This document shows positions 1 through 8,361 of a stretch of DNA of 64,000 nt, piece by piece; position 1 is the stretch's first letter, and each line of letters opens with the position of its first letter. Both the position numbers and the translations under genes were made by a program. The notes under the pieces were generated by a model that searched no databases, had not been told where the DNA came from, and saw only the letters and a list, made by a program, of their open reading frames with translations. The DNA is from CAYFPS01 sp964345075 (GTDB lineage Bacteria; CAIWAD01): contig CAYFPS010000012.1 of assembly GCA_964345075.1 (NCBI GenBank), positions 1 to 64,000 on the forward strand, given 5' to 3'.

Positions 1-714
1 GACGCCACCGAGTTCCCGCTGACCGGGGCGCACATTACCGTCAGCTGTGCCCAGTGCCATGTGGGCGGACAGTATGAGGGTACACCGTCAGACTGCTGGA
101 GCTGCCATCAGGCTGATTATGAAGGTGCTGATGACCCCGATCATGTCACACAGCAGTTTGACCATGACTGTACCCTGTGTCACAACACCAGTGACTGGGA
201 AGATGCCGACTTCAATCACAACAACACGGACTTTCCGCTGACGGGCGCGCACACCAGTGTCAGCTGCAATGAGTGTCACATTGATGGGCAGTATACGGGC
301 ACACCCTCCGACTGTTTCTTCTGTCATGAGGACGATTACAACAGCGCCGACGACCCTGATCATCAGGCCTCCGGCTTTCCCGAAACCTGTCTTGACTGCC
401 ATAACACCAGCGACTGGGACGATGCCGAGTTCAACCATGATCAGCTCTACTTCCCCATCTACACGGGCGAACACAGAAACGAGTGGGACAGCTGTGCGGA
501 CTGTCATCTGGGCGGAGATGTTTCGGACTTCTCCTGCACCCATTGCCACGAGCACCGTCAATCGGAGATGGATGACGAGCACGATGATGTCAACAACTAT
601 ATCTGGGAAAGCCACGCCTGTCTGAATTGCCATCCCAATGGCGATGAAAGTCCCGCTGGCGACATCTGGCAACGCAAGGGCCATGATCTGCGCTGGAAGA
701 GCAAGGAGAAATGA
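1..714 (+). CDS. Multiheme cytochrome c family protein (5'-truncated)
   Basis: The reading frame is open from base 1, so the N-terminus and signal peptide lie outside the window. The visible 237 residues carry nine CxxCH haem c attachment motifs (CAQCH, CWSCH, CTLCH, CNECH, CFFCH, CLDCH, CADCH, CTHCH, CLNCH). They sit in tandem modules built around 'PLTGAH..VSC..CH..GQY.GTPSDC..CH' and 'CxxCHNTSDW'. This arrangement is typical of periplasmic or surface electron-transfer cytochromes with covalently bound haem. The region between haems is rich in Asp and His. The stop codon overlaps the next start (ATGA, bases 711-714), so the downstream envelope protein is probably translationally coupled and may work with it. 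Redox partner and total haem number are unknown because the gene is cut. No TGTATCAC motif occurs here. Confidence 0.88.
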   Translation, partial: DATEFPLTGAHITVSCAQCHVGGQYEGTPSDCWSCHQADYEGADDPDHVTQQFDHDCTLCHNTSDWEDADFNHNNTDFPLTGAHTSVSCNECHIDGQYTGTPSDCFFCHEDDYNSADDPDHQASGFPETCLDCHNTSDWDDAEFNHDQLYFPIYTGEHRNEWDSCADCHLGGDVSDFSCTHCHEHRQSEMDDEHDDVNNYIWESHACLNCHPNGDESPAGDIWQRKGHDLRWKSKEK

Positions 715-2249
715 CCATGGCCAGGCTCCCCTATCAACTTCTGACGCTCATCCTCCTTTTGCTGTGCGTGACGCTTGATGCCGCCGAGCTGCGTGTGACA
801 GTGCGCAGTACGGCCAGCGATGTGATCTATCTGGACAAGGGCCGGGATGATGGCCTGGAACAGGGCATGCAGGGCAGCTGGCAAGATGCAGCCGGCAATA
901 CCCAGTCAGTGATCATCCTCTTTGCTGCCTCCGTCAAGGCTTCGGCGCAGGCCGCAGAAGGCTCAGTCATGCCCGTGGCTGGTCAGCTGATCATCTTTGA
1001 GGTTGAGCACGAGCAGCTGACAGAGAGCGTCATGGACAGTTTGATCATCAAGGGCCCGGAAGATGACACGGCCCTGAATGCAATCGATCAGCTTGATGAT
1101 GACAGCCCCTCGATCATTCCCGATGACACCTATTGGTGGCGAAGTTCCTACCGGCAAAGCGCACCGCCTGATGAGGACCTTTCCTGGGCGGCACGCAGCG
1201 CCTTTGGAGCGCGCGGCAATCTGGGCAACTCGCCAGATCGCCAATACCGCCTGCAACTGCGCCACCTGCAGGACCGTGAGACAAGCGAGCTGGATCTGGA
1301 TGAAGCCGTTCTCGCTTTTCGTGCACTCAAGGGCGAATTGAGCGTCGGGCGTTTTCCCGGTGTGGGCCGAGCTTTCCCCGGCGCACTGGATGGCGCCACC
1401 TGGAGCCGTTCGGGGCGCGGTGCCTTGCGAAGCTTCGAGCTGGCCGCTGGCATGGGTCAGTCTGCCTTAAGCGATGCAACACCGGGCGCTGGCATGAGCA
1501 CGGCGCTGGCCAGCCCCTCTGGCAACTATTCGATGGGACTGGCCCTCTTCCACATGCGTGGGGATGACATTGCCAGAACGGGACTGCGTGTTCAGGCTGG
1601 CGCACGAAAGCTTCCACTTGGGCTATCCTTTGCTCACTGGCTCCGCAGCGAAACCAGCAGCGGTGATGAAGCCACTGGCCATGATCCCTGGCAGACGGGT
1701 AGCCGCCTGGCCTGGACCCGTGAACATCTGCGTGTCCATTTGCAGCATCGCGGAACGGAGTGGAACGAAAGCGACAATCCTGATAGTCTGGTTCAGCCCG
1801 CTTCCAGACAGCAGCTCAGACTCGAGCTTGAACTTCGCGGAAGGCGTTTGAACTCGAGCTTCTTTTTCGAAGGTCGCGATGAAGAGATTCGGCCGAATAT
1901 GGAATCACTTGCCGGTATCGAGATTGAATCACCACTGGGCAAAGCGCGTGTGCGTGTGACAAGCGAGCACCAGCTGGGGCCCGTCTATGCCGGTTCGCGA
2001 CAGTCGCTGCTGTTACAGCCTCCCAAGCCTTCGCTGCCGCTGCTGGGCAGGACGGACCTGGACGTGTTGCTCAGGCGCTGGAACTGGAGTGGTGCAGGCA
2101 TTCATCACTCCGGGCAGGCAGTTGAAGGTGGCCTGTCCGCCAGTCTGACCTTTCGCATGCGCCTGCGCTTTGTGGCCGAAGTCCGCCGCGAGGACGGCGA
2201 AATCATTCCGGCATTCCGCATCAGTCTGGGCGGATCCTTCGGAAAATGA
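711..2249 (+). CDS. Secreted envelope protein, probably outer-membrane associated; unknown function
   Basis: This 512-aa protein has a clear signal peptide (hydrophobic LLTLILLLLC core, likely cleavage near residue 24 at DAA). Residues about 25-105 contain 'IYLDKGRDDGLEQGM', a motif seen in small beta-barrel/SH3-like modules of envelope proteins. From about residue 150 to the end the sequence alternates polar and hydrophobic residues with many Arg, Gly and Ser (for example RYQLRLRHLQDRE, FRMRLRFVAEVRRE) and ends in a beta-like strand (FRISLGGSFGK), as in outer-membrane barrels. The start overlaps the cytochrome stop by 4 nt; a second ATG 6 nt downstream (MARL) is also possible. A porin-cytochrome pair is an attractive inference from this coupling, but I do not recognise the family. 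Confidence 0.7.
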   Translation: MTMARLPYQLLTLILLLLCVTLDAAELRVTVRSTASDVIYLDKGRDDGLEQGMQGSWQDAAGNTQSVIILFAASVKASAQAAEGSVMPVAGQLIIFEVEHEQLTESVMDSLIIKGPEDDTALNAIDQLDDDSPSIIPDDTYWWRSSYRQSAPPDEDLSWAARSAFGARGNLGNSPDRQYRLQLRHLQDRETSELDLDEAVLAFRALKGELSVGRFPGVGRAFPGALDGATWSRSGRGALRSFELAAGMGQSALSDATPGAGMSTALASPSGNYSMGLALFHMRGDDIARTGLRVQAGARKLPLGLSFAHWLRSETSSGDEATGHDPWQTGSRLAWTREHLRVHLQHRGTEWNESDNPDSLVQPASRQQLRLELELRGRRLNSSFFFEGRDEEIRPNMESLAGIEIESPLGKARVRVTSEHQLGPVYAGSRQSLLLQPPKPSLPLLGRTDLDVLLRRWNWSGAGIHHSGQAVEGGLSASLTFRMRLRFVAEVRREDGEIIPAFRISLGGSFGK

Positions 2250-2261
2250 GCTCCGCGTTCA

Positions 2262-2588
2262 GGGGGAAACAAAAAGCCCTCTTCGTCAGAAGAGGGCCGG
2301 TGTTGCACGACTCAGTGCTCAGGGGAAATAATAAGCCCTTTCCGAAGGAAAGGGCCGGTGTTGCACGACTCAGTGCTCAGGGGAAATAAAAAGCCCTTTC
2401 CGAAGGAAAGGGCCGGTGTTGCACGACTCAGTGCTCAGGGGAAATAAAAAGCCCTTTCCGAAGGAAAGGGCCGGTGTTGCACGACTCAGTGCTCAGGGGA
2501 AATAAAAAGCCCTTTCCGAAGGAAAGGGCCGGTGTTGCACGACTCAGTGCTCAGGGGAAATAAAAAGCCCTTTCCGAAGGAAAGGGCC
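2262..2588 (-). repeat. Tandem 58-bp repeat carrying six terminator hairpins
   Basis: The GGGCC ending each hairpin recurs at 2294, 2352, 2410, 2468, 2526 and 2584, an exact 58-bp period. Read on the minus strand, each unit is a CCCTTTCC stem, a TTCG loop, a GAAAGGG stem and then CTTTTTATTT, a canonical Rho-independent terminator. The hairpin nearest the plus-strand gene (about 2272-2298) is a diverged version (CCCTCTTC stem). The spacer (GTGCAACACCGG, CTGAGCACTGAG) is also conserved, so the whole cassette was amplified and not only the hairpin. The array starts 2 nt past the 3' end of tRNA-Glu, making it the tRNA terminator in six copies. There are no variable spacers, so this is not a CRISPR array. 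Confidence 0.92.
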
Positions 2589-2590
2589 AA

Positions 2591-2663
2591 TACCGCGTAC
2601 GGGATTCGAACCCGTGTTACCGGCGTGAGAGGCCAGCGTCCTGAACCACTAGACGAACGCGGC
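2591..2663 (-). tRNA. tRNA-Glu(CTC)
   Basis: Read on the minus strand the 73 nt fold as a standard cloverleaf. The acceptor stem is GCCGCGT/ACGCGGT with a G-T pair at position 1. The D arm is TCGTCTAGTGGTTCAGGA, as in bacterial tRNA-Glu. The anticodon stem-loop is CTGGC-CTCTCAC-GCCGG with anticodon CTC, decoding GAG. The T arm is ACGGGTTCGAATCCCGT. The discriminator is A, and CCA is not encoded (TTGG follows), so a CCA-adding enzyme must finish it. It lies between the sppA-like gene and the 58-bp terminator array. Confidence 0.96.
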
Positions 2664-2724
2664 AGGAAGACGATGAATCTAAGGTTCATTTTCTTTTGGC
2701 GCAAGTTCAGGGGCAAGGGAGCAT

Positions 2725-2754
2725 GAAAAAAGGGTCCCGAAAAATCGGGACCCT
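2725..2754 (-). terminator. Rho-independent terminator downstream of the SppA-type gene
   Basis: A perfect 10-bp stem AGGGTCCCGA/TCGGGACCCT with a four-base loop lies 21 bp past the stop codon of the SppA-type gene. On the minus strand it is followed by six T residues. On the plus strand TCTTGTTTC follows, so weak bidirectional activity is possible. Confidence 0.88.
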
Positions 2755-2775
2755 TCTTGTTTCAATCCATCAAAC

Positions 2776-5367
2776 TTACTGACGATCGAAGATCTGATCC
2801 TCAAAGAGAATCTCAGGCTTGCCGCTCAGGTTGATCAGCATGCGGGCATCTTCCGCGGTCTGGATCTTTTCTTCCATCAGCGCCTGCCTGGCTGCATCAA
2901 GCTTCATGCCAGGCCCTGCCTGCTGCAGCAGGAAGAAGAGGTCGTTAAAACTCAGGTGCGGATAGATCTCATTCAGGGCAAAGCGATCCTTCTTCAGGCC
3001 AGCCTTCTGGCGAGCCAGCTCAATACCGTCCTCGAGACTGCCCATGGCATCCACCAGACCAAAGTCAAGCGCCGTCGGACCACTCCAGACCTGTCCCTGG
3101 GCAACTTCGTGAATCTCTTCCCAGCTCTTGTCTCTGCCTTCAGCGGCCTTGGCAACAAAGTCATCATAAATGAAGCGGACGCTGGCCCTCAGCTGCGTGT
3201 CCTGCTTCTCTTCCAGCGGACGGGAAAGGAAGCCAACCGTTGGGAAACGAATAGCAGCGCCACCGGCATCAAGATTGAGGGGTGCCATCACGGGCGCTCC
3301 GCCAAAGGTCGTGGGCTTGCCGGCAACCACTCCATCGGTGTTCAGGCTGGAAGCTTGCAGCAGACCATGATTAAAGGGAATGGCAGCCGCCACACCAATG
3401 GAACCGGTTACGGTCAGGGGTGAAGAAAGAATCGTGTCAGCCTGCATCGACAGATAATAGCCACCGGAGGCTGCAAAAAAGCCCTGCACCACGATCAGGG
3501 GCTTGTCTTCGGCCAGCTTGCCCATCTCGCGCCAGACCAGATCGCTGGCGTAAGCGCTTCCACCGGGGCTGTCAATGTGGAAGACGACGGCCTTGATCTT
3601 TTCGTTTTCACGGGCAGCCTTGAATTGTGCCACCAGCGTTTCATCACCAATCATGAAGGGGCCGAGGCTCTTGCCGGAAACAATCGGTCCGCCAGCATAG
3701 ATCACGGCGATTTCTGGCTCCGCTTCCCAGTGACGCTTGATATCCCGCGGCAGCAAGCTGGCCAGGGGTACAATCTTTCCACCGGTTGCAGAATCCCCGC
3801 CCAGCTTGAATTCGAACTTGATGCCGTGGCTTTTCTCTTCTTCTTCCTCACCCGTCACCCAGCTCTCCACCTCGTCCTTGTAGAGCAGCGTGTCCACCAG
3901 ACCCAGCTCCTGCGCCGTGACCGGAGTCAGCATCCAGTTGGCAAGGATTTCGTCCATTTCAGCAGCATCCATGCCGTAGCCCTGGGCGATAGCATCCTGC
4001 ATGACGACATAGAGCTCGTTCAGCAGGCGACCGACATTGTCGCGCACATCGTCGGACATGCTGGAGCGGGTCAGGGGCTCCACCGCGCCTTTCCAGCGAC
4101 CGACTGCAAAGGACTCAACCTTGATGCCAGCCTTCTCCAGAGCGCCAGCCAGGTACATGCTTTCGCCACCCAGCGGATTAAGTTCGATTTCGCCAATCGG
4201 AATCAGCGCACGGCGATCGCCGGCCGAGGCAAGGTAGAGGTCCATCAGGCTCATGCGCTCGGCATAAAAAATGACCTCACCACCGGTCCTTTCCTTGTAT
4301 TCGATAATTCGGCGGCGCATTTCATATCGGAAGGTGGGATCCGCGGCAAAATCCGGGTGGATATAGATGTAAAGGCCCTTGACGCGCGGGTGCTCTTCCA
4401 GCGCATCCATCTCCTTGTAGAAATCCATCAGCTGAATATGCTGACCGGACATCAGCCAGCCGAACTCGCCGGCCATGCCCTTAAGATCAAGCCGGGCATA
4501 AAGGTTACGCTTGGGCTTGACGAAAAAGCCCTGATTGAAATCCTTGGAACAGAGGCTGACAAAACCGCGATCGCCCGGATCCAGATTGTCGTCATCGGGC
4601 GTGCTCGTAATGCTGCCAAAGGCCGATGATCCCAGCTGCAGGGCGGCTTGAATGGTAAGATCGCTGGTGTTGAGATTGTAGCGACCGCGCAGGTTGATCC
4701 AGTCCAGAGGCTCAGCCTCCAGACCTACCCAGTAGCGATCACTGCCGCTGATGAAGGATTCGTCATCCAGATAGGCAGCCGCATCCACGGTGAAGGTCAG
4801 GCGATCGGTAAAGGGCCTGAGGCCCAGACCACCTTCATAGGTAGCAGTGGGCAGACCGTGCTTTTCACCCAGTGCCACACTGAAGCGGGAACCGAGGCTG
4901 ATCCAGGGATTGAAGTGGTTGATCGACGACAAGGTGAAGTGGTCGTTCTGCCTGAGAGCATCGGATGAACCATTGCTCCAATTGTAGCTGATACCTGTGT
5001 AGTGGCCCTTGCCGCCAAAACCGTAACCCAGTTTGTAGTGCTCGGCAAAGCCGCTACCCACCGGGCCTTCCTCATGGATCAGGCCGAAGCCCAACTTGCC
5101 CATGCGCGTTAAGAAGGCCCAATCCTCGTACTGGGAGTGGGTATCGTCTTCCAGCGAGAAGCCAAAATGCATGTCCAGCGGCGAAGGATCATAGCCGAGA
5201 GTGGCCGGGTTCCAGTAGCCAGCTGCGGGGCCACGACCGGTGGCCAGACTGCCCACACGCCAGGAATACAAGTCACCATTGATGCCAATGGGAGATTGGG
5301 GGGCTGCTTCAAGATTCGTGCCCACTATCAGGGCCAGCAAACAAGCATGTGCAAGAGCTGTTCTCAT
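2776..5367 (-). CDS. sppA: SppA-type signal peptide peptidase (S49, tandem domain) fused to an N-terminal beta-rich domain
   Basis: This 863-aa protein has a signal peptide ending near residue 22 (NLEAA). The C-terminal 570 residues are a long-form SppA with two S49 halves. The first half contains GRWKGAVEPLTRSSMS, with K426 matching the catalytic lysine of Escherichia coli protease IV (YKSAVEPF). The second half contains FHIDSPGGSAYASD and FAASGGYYLS, with S635 as the nucleophile, followed by VTGSIGV. Such enzymes degrade leftover signal peptides and membrane fragments in the cell envelope. Residues about 25-270 are extra: they look like an outer-membrane barrel or PorV-like domain (YWNPATLGYDPSPLDMHF, many Gly/aromatic strands). 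E. coli SppA is about 618 aa. The start has a strong GGAGG ribosome site 5-6 nt upstream. A terminator follows. Confidence 0.9.
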   Translation of the reverse strand: MRTALAHACLLALIVGTNLEAAPQSPIGINGDLYSWRVGSLATGRGPAAGYWNPATLGYDPSPLDMHFGFSLEDDTHSQYEDWAFLTRMGKLGFGLIHEEGPVGSGFAEHYKLGYGFGGKGHYTGISYNWSNGSSDALRQNDHFTLSSINHFNPWISLGSRFSVALGEKHGLPTATYEGGLGLRPFTDRLTFTVDAAAYLDDESFISGSDRYWVGLEAEPLDWINLRGRYNLNTSDLTIQAALQLGSSAFGSITSTPDDDNLDPGDRGFVSLCSKDFNQGFFVKPKRNLYARLDLKGMAGEFGWLMSGQHIQLMDFYKEMDALEEHPRVKGLYIYIHPDFAADPTFRYEMRRRIIEYKERTGGEVIFYAERMSLMDLYLASAGDRRALIPIGEIELNPLGGESMYLAGALEKAGIKVESFAVGRWKGAVEPLTRSSMSDDVRDNVGRLLNELYVVMQDAIAQGYGMDAAEMDEILANWMLTPVTAQELGLVDTLLYKDEVESWVTGEEEEEKSHGIKFEFKLGGDSATGGKIVPLASLLPRDIKRHWEAEPEIAVIYAGGPIVSGKSLGPFMIGDETLVAQFKAARENEKIKAVVFHIDSPGGSAYASDLVWREMGKLAEDKPLIVVQGFFAASGGYYLSMQADTILSSPLTVTGSIGVAAAIPFNHGLLQASSLNTDGVVAGKPTTFGGAPVMAPLNLDAGGAAIRFPTVGFLSRPLEEKQDTQLRASVRFIYDDFVAKAAEGRDKSWEEIHEVAQGQVWSGPTALDFGLVDAMGSLEDGIELARQKAGLKKDRFALNEIYPHLSFNDLFFLLQQAGPGMKLDAARQALMEEKIQTAEDARMLINLSGKPEILFEDQIFDRQ

Positions 5368-5477
5368 GTGTCCTCCAGAAAATGAATGGCCGTCAGACGG
5401 CCCATGCAGTCCCGGGTTTCAGGAAATGCTCATTGAATGTATGGGATTGTGAGGGGGATGGCGAGCAGGGCCCGAAT

Positions 5478-5510
5478 CAAAAAACGAGAGCCCCGACGAA
5501 TCGGGGCCCT
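5478..5510 (-). terminator. Rho-independent terminator
   Basis: The stem AGGGCCCCGA/TCGGGGCTCT with a TTCG loop is followed on the minus strand by TCG and six T residues. It lies 21 bp past the possible 36-codon gene at 5532-5642 and about 110 bp upstream of the SppA-type start. It would isolate that gene from transcripts coming from the glycan cluster. Confidence 0.8.
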
Positions 5511-5531
5511 GGAATCTCGATGCTGCCTGGA

Positions 5532-5642
5532 TCAGATCAAAACGAAAAGTGCCACTAACAGTAGAAGGAAGAGCGGTGACGAAAAATAGAGGTCAACCAG
5601 CCTTCGAACATCCGACAATTGCCTTCGTGTCTTACGTGACAT
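5532..5642 (-). CDS. Possible 36-aa single-span membrane protein
   Basis: This is a short open frame on the minus strand. Its product begins MSRKTRRQLSDVRRLVDLYF, strongly basic, and ends in about 16 continuous hydrophobic residues (SSPLFLLLLVALFVLI, then stop). A basic head followed by one hydrophobic helix is typical of small inner-membrane proteins. GGGGA lies about 8 nt before the ATG, a weak ribosome site. A strong terminator begins 22 nt after the stop, which supports a transcript ending here. No homolog is recognised and the frame is short, so it may be chance. The only larger frame nearby, at 5702-5884, lacks such features. Confidence 0.35.
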   Translation of the reverse strand: MSRKTRRQLSDVRRLVDLYFSSPLFLLLLVALFVLI

Positions 5643-5933
5643 TTTTCATTTCCCCATGTTGATCAGAAACCCGTCCCACCGTTTGCGGCGACCCCCATCG
5701 CCTAAGACGAATTTCCTGAGCCAGCATCGTATTCTGACTTTGCTGGAGACAAACTTAGCAAGCTTTGTGCCAAAAACAATATCCGTTGTGCATCAAAGAC
5801 TTGCCCAAATTGACACTTAACCAATCTTAACTCGGGGTCGAGCGAGTGTTCAATTCTCGTACAGCACCGCCCGATTTTGCACACCTGCCCTGATCACTCG
5901 GAGCTTGAAGCTTCAGATTAGCTCTTTATCCGC
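5643..5933. other. Non-coding stretch between the possible small gene and the YfhO-like gene
   Basis: This is about 290 bp of lower-GC sequence. I see no convincing gene, tRNA or structured RNA on either strand. It may hold the promoter for the short gene at 5532-5642. Confidence 0.5.
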
Positions 5934-8360
5934 TCAATCAAGCACAGTTTTCCGAGCGCGTTTCTGGTTCAAAATGAACATCAGAATCAAACACGCTGCA
6001 GAAAGCAAGCTGATCAGGACTCCGGCACGCCAGGCAAAGGGCCTGTATTCCAGCTCCAGTTGCCAGTTGCCAGCCTTGGGCAAGTGAATGGCCCTTAAAA
6101 TATGATCAGCTCTTAGAATCGGAACCTCTTCCCCATTCAGCCTGGCTACCCAGCCTCGAGGCAGCCAGATTTCGGAAAGCAGGGCAACGGCCGGACCGGC
6201 CGTTTCGATCTCCAGGCTTAAGGACTCCTCGTCATAGGAGATAATCCTGCCGCTGGCGGCGGCTTGCTTTGCGGGCAGGCCATTGGCAAGCTCGGGATCC
6301 ACCAGCATGGTCTTTGCCGGATCGAAGCCGGCAGACATGATGAGATCAAAATGCTCATCGCCGGCAAGCGCGCGAATTTCTTCAGGAAAGGAGAGGCGCG
6401 GCAGGGCCCCAGGATTCTGCATCAGGATGCCGTCACGCTGGGCGCTCAGGACCTCGTAGCTGGGCAGCGCCTGACGGCCCAGGATGTACTGGACGTTCAG
6501 CAAATCAAGCCAGTTGGGATGAAGACTTTCAACCGGCCCCTGTGCGCCATTCAGGCGGACCATGCCTTCTGTCAGCACCCGCTGAATGCCGGCCGGCTTG
6601 GCCCCGTGATAGCCTTCAATGCTGTGCAGGCCGTGCCAGCTTAGCTCGTTATGGGCGTAGACACCCTGCGGCCAGACGCGGAACTCGTGCTTGTCCGGCA
6701 GCTTGGCCAGCTCAGCCAGCGCGCCCTGCGGTCTGAACCAGGCCGCCGCGTTTCGTCTGGGCTCGAAATTCATCGTGCGTCGATCAACAGGAATCAGATC
6801 CACGGCAAGCAGCAGGGCAATCAAGGCCGTCAAGGCAAGTTCCTTGAGTCGTCCCAAGCCATAGAGCCAGACAAGCAGGCTGCCTGCCCCGAGCAGGGCA
6901 AAGAGGCGCGCGGCATCCATGTAAAAGGCGTTGGCGCGGCGGGCCCGGAACTGCCCCAGCACCTGATTGATGATACCGGGTGTGGGCTGAACCCCCTGCT
7001 GGTAAAGCATGTATTGCGCGCGGCGGGCATCCAGTTCGTGGGAGAAGCTGTCACCGGCGGATAGTGGCTTGTCGGCTGAGGGCGCGGCCAGGGCCATCAG
7101 CAGCGCCAGCAGAAAAGCACCACCGGCCGAATAAAGCACAACTTTGGCGGTCTTTGCCTTCTGAGTTCCCGTGAGTTCTTTCAGCAGCAGATCCAGCCCG
7201 AAGCCGGCAGCCAGCAAGAGACTCATCTGGCTAAGGGCGATCGCCCACATGTGTGCCCGGAACTTGGCAAAGCCGGGAAGCAGGTTCTGAAACAGATCAA
7301 AGAGGGGACTGTTGGCCGCAAAGCCAATCAGCAGCAGAAGCAGGCCGGGAAGCAGCAAGGCCCAGAGCTTGCGTCGGCTCTCCGGCCTGACCAGGGCAAA
7401 GATCACCAGCGGCAACCAAAGTGCGCCTGCGTAAAGGGGAAAGGCCGTGTACTCCAACTGCCCGAAATAGTCACCACCACCGAAACCTTTGGCCTGCGGC
7501 AGCAGCCAGGTCAGCAGATCTCCGGGTGGATAGGAGTAGGCAGCCGCGTAGGGTGCGCCGGTGGCAGCGCTCTCACCGGCCAGCGCACGCATGCTCATGC
7601 CGCTGTAATCCAGCACCGGCAGATAGAGGAAGGCCGCCAGCAGCAGACCAGCGACAACCCAGCCCAGAGCCAGTCCGCCGGCATTTGCACGCTCTTTGGC
7701 AGTTGTATCACGCAGGTCAAGCAGCAGGCGAATCAGCGTGTACAGGCCCGCAAAAAGCAGGAAGTACCAGCTCATTTGAATGTGCTTGACCGTGAGCATC
7801 ATGCCCAGGCTGAACGAGGCCATCGGCAGCAGGCTGAGGCGCCGCTCTTCAAGCAGTCTGTCCAGCCAGTAAAGATTCAGCGGCATCCAGCAGATGGTCC
7901 AGAGCTTGATCGTATGACCGGCTCCCATCAGCCCGGTATAGGTTGTGGCCAGCATCAGGCTGAAGGCCGCAAAGGCTGTGGCCGTCCAGCCGATGCCCCT
8001 TCGCCTCAAATAGAGAGCCGTGCCGGCTCCCATCAGAAGCAGGTGCAGCATGTGCTGCATCACGGGATCCTTGAAGAGCGGAAGCATGGGACCCAGGACC
8101 CATGTAAAAACAACCGAAACCAGATAGGATGGCGTGACCATCACCGAGCTGTAACACGGCATACCGCCAAAGAGGAAGGGAATCCACTGAACGATCCGGC
8201 CCTTCTCCACCAGCTGATCAAAGCCGAATTTGGACATGGGCATGCTCTTGATGCTGTCCGCCGGATTCAGGGTCTGGCCGCTGAAAAAGGGGAAAAGCAG
8301 GGCAACAATCAGCAGGGTGCCAAGCAGCAGAAAAAGCTGCCAGGATTTCTTTTCGTTCAT
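5934..8360 (-). CDS. YfhO-like polytopic membrane protein
   Basis: This 808-aa protein has many hydrophobic spans (LFLLLGTLLIVALLFPFF, LLLMGAGTALYL, LALGWVVAGLLLAAFLY and others to about residue 520). A soluble extracytoplasmic region of about 270 residues follows (FRVWPQG, ELSWHGLHSIEGYHGAK, LNVQYILGRQ), then one final helix (VLISLLSAACLILMFIL) and a basic tail. This architecture is that of YfhO/GT-C-like membrane proteins acting on polyprenyl-linked sugars at the outer face of the membrane. I place the start at ATG 8360 (MNEKKSW), 1 nt from the flippase stop, with AAGGA about 9 nt upstream; a longer frame exists inside the flippase gene. It is third in a GT2-flippase-YfhO operon. One TGTATCAC site lies at 7704. 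Confidence 0.82.
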   Translation of the reverse strand: MNEKKSWQLFLLLGTLLIVALLFPFFSGQTLNPADSIKSMPMSKFGFDQLVEKGRIVQWIPFLFGGMPCYSSVMVTPSYLVSVVFTWVLGPMLPLFKDPVMQHMLHLLLMGAGTALYLRRRGIGWTATAFAAFSLMLATTYTGLMGAGHTIKLWTICWMPLNLYWLDRLLEERRLSLLPMASFSLGMMLTVKHIQMSWYFLLFAGLYTLIRLLLDLRDTTAKERANAGGLALGWVVAGLLLAAFLYLPVLDYSGMSMRALAGESAATGAPYAAAYSYPPGDLLTWLLPQAKGFGGGDYFGQLEYTAFPLYAGALWLPLVIFALVRPESRRKLWALLLPGLLLLLIGFAANSPLFDLFQNLLPGFAKFRAHMWAIALSQMSLLLAAGFGLDLLLKELTGTQKAKTAKVVLYSAGGAFLLALLMALAAPSADKPLSAGDSFSHELDARRAQYMLYQQGVQPTPGIINQVLGQFRARRANAFYMDAARLFALLGAGSLLVWLYGLGRLKELALTALIALLLAVDLIPVDRRTMNFEPRRNAAAWFRPQGALAELAKLPDKHEFRVWPQGVYAHNELSWHGLHSIEGYHGAKPAGIQRVLTEGMVRLNGAQGPVESLHPNWLDLLNVQYILGRQALPSYEVLSAQRDGILMQNPGALPRLSFPEEIRALAGDEHFDLIMSAGFDPAKTMLVDPELANGLPAKQAAASGRIISYDEESLSLEIETAGPAVALLSEIWLPRGWVARLNGEEVPILRADHILRAIHLPKAGNWQLELEYRPFAWRAGVLISLLSAACLILMFILNQKRARKTVLD

Positions 8361-8361
8361 C

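Noticed and set aside
2262..2588. Regular 58-bp repeats as a CRISPR array
   Set aside because: There are no unique spacers; the whole 58-bp unit repeats and each contains a terminator hairpin.
3577..4629. Plus-strand 350-codon frame inside the SppA-type gene
   Set aside because: It is antisense to conserved catalytic motifs and shows no protein features.
5643..5933. tmRNA, RNase P RNA or 6S RNA in the intergenic gap
   Set aside because: None of the conserved blocks of these RNAs could be recognised on either strand.
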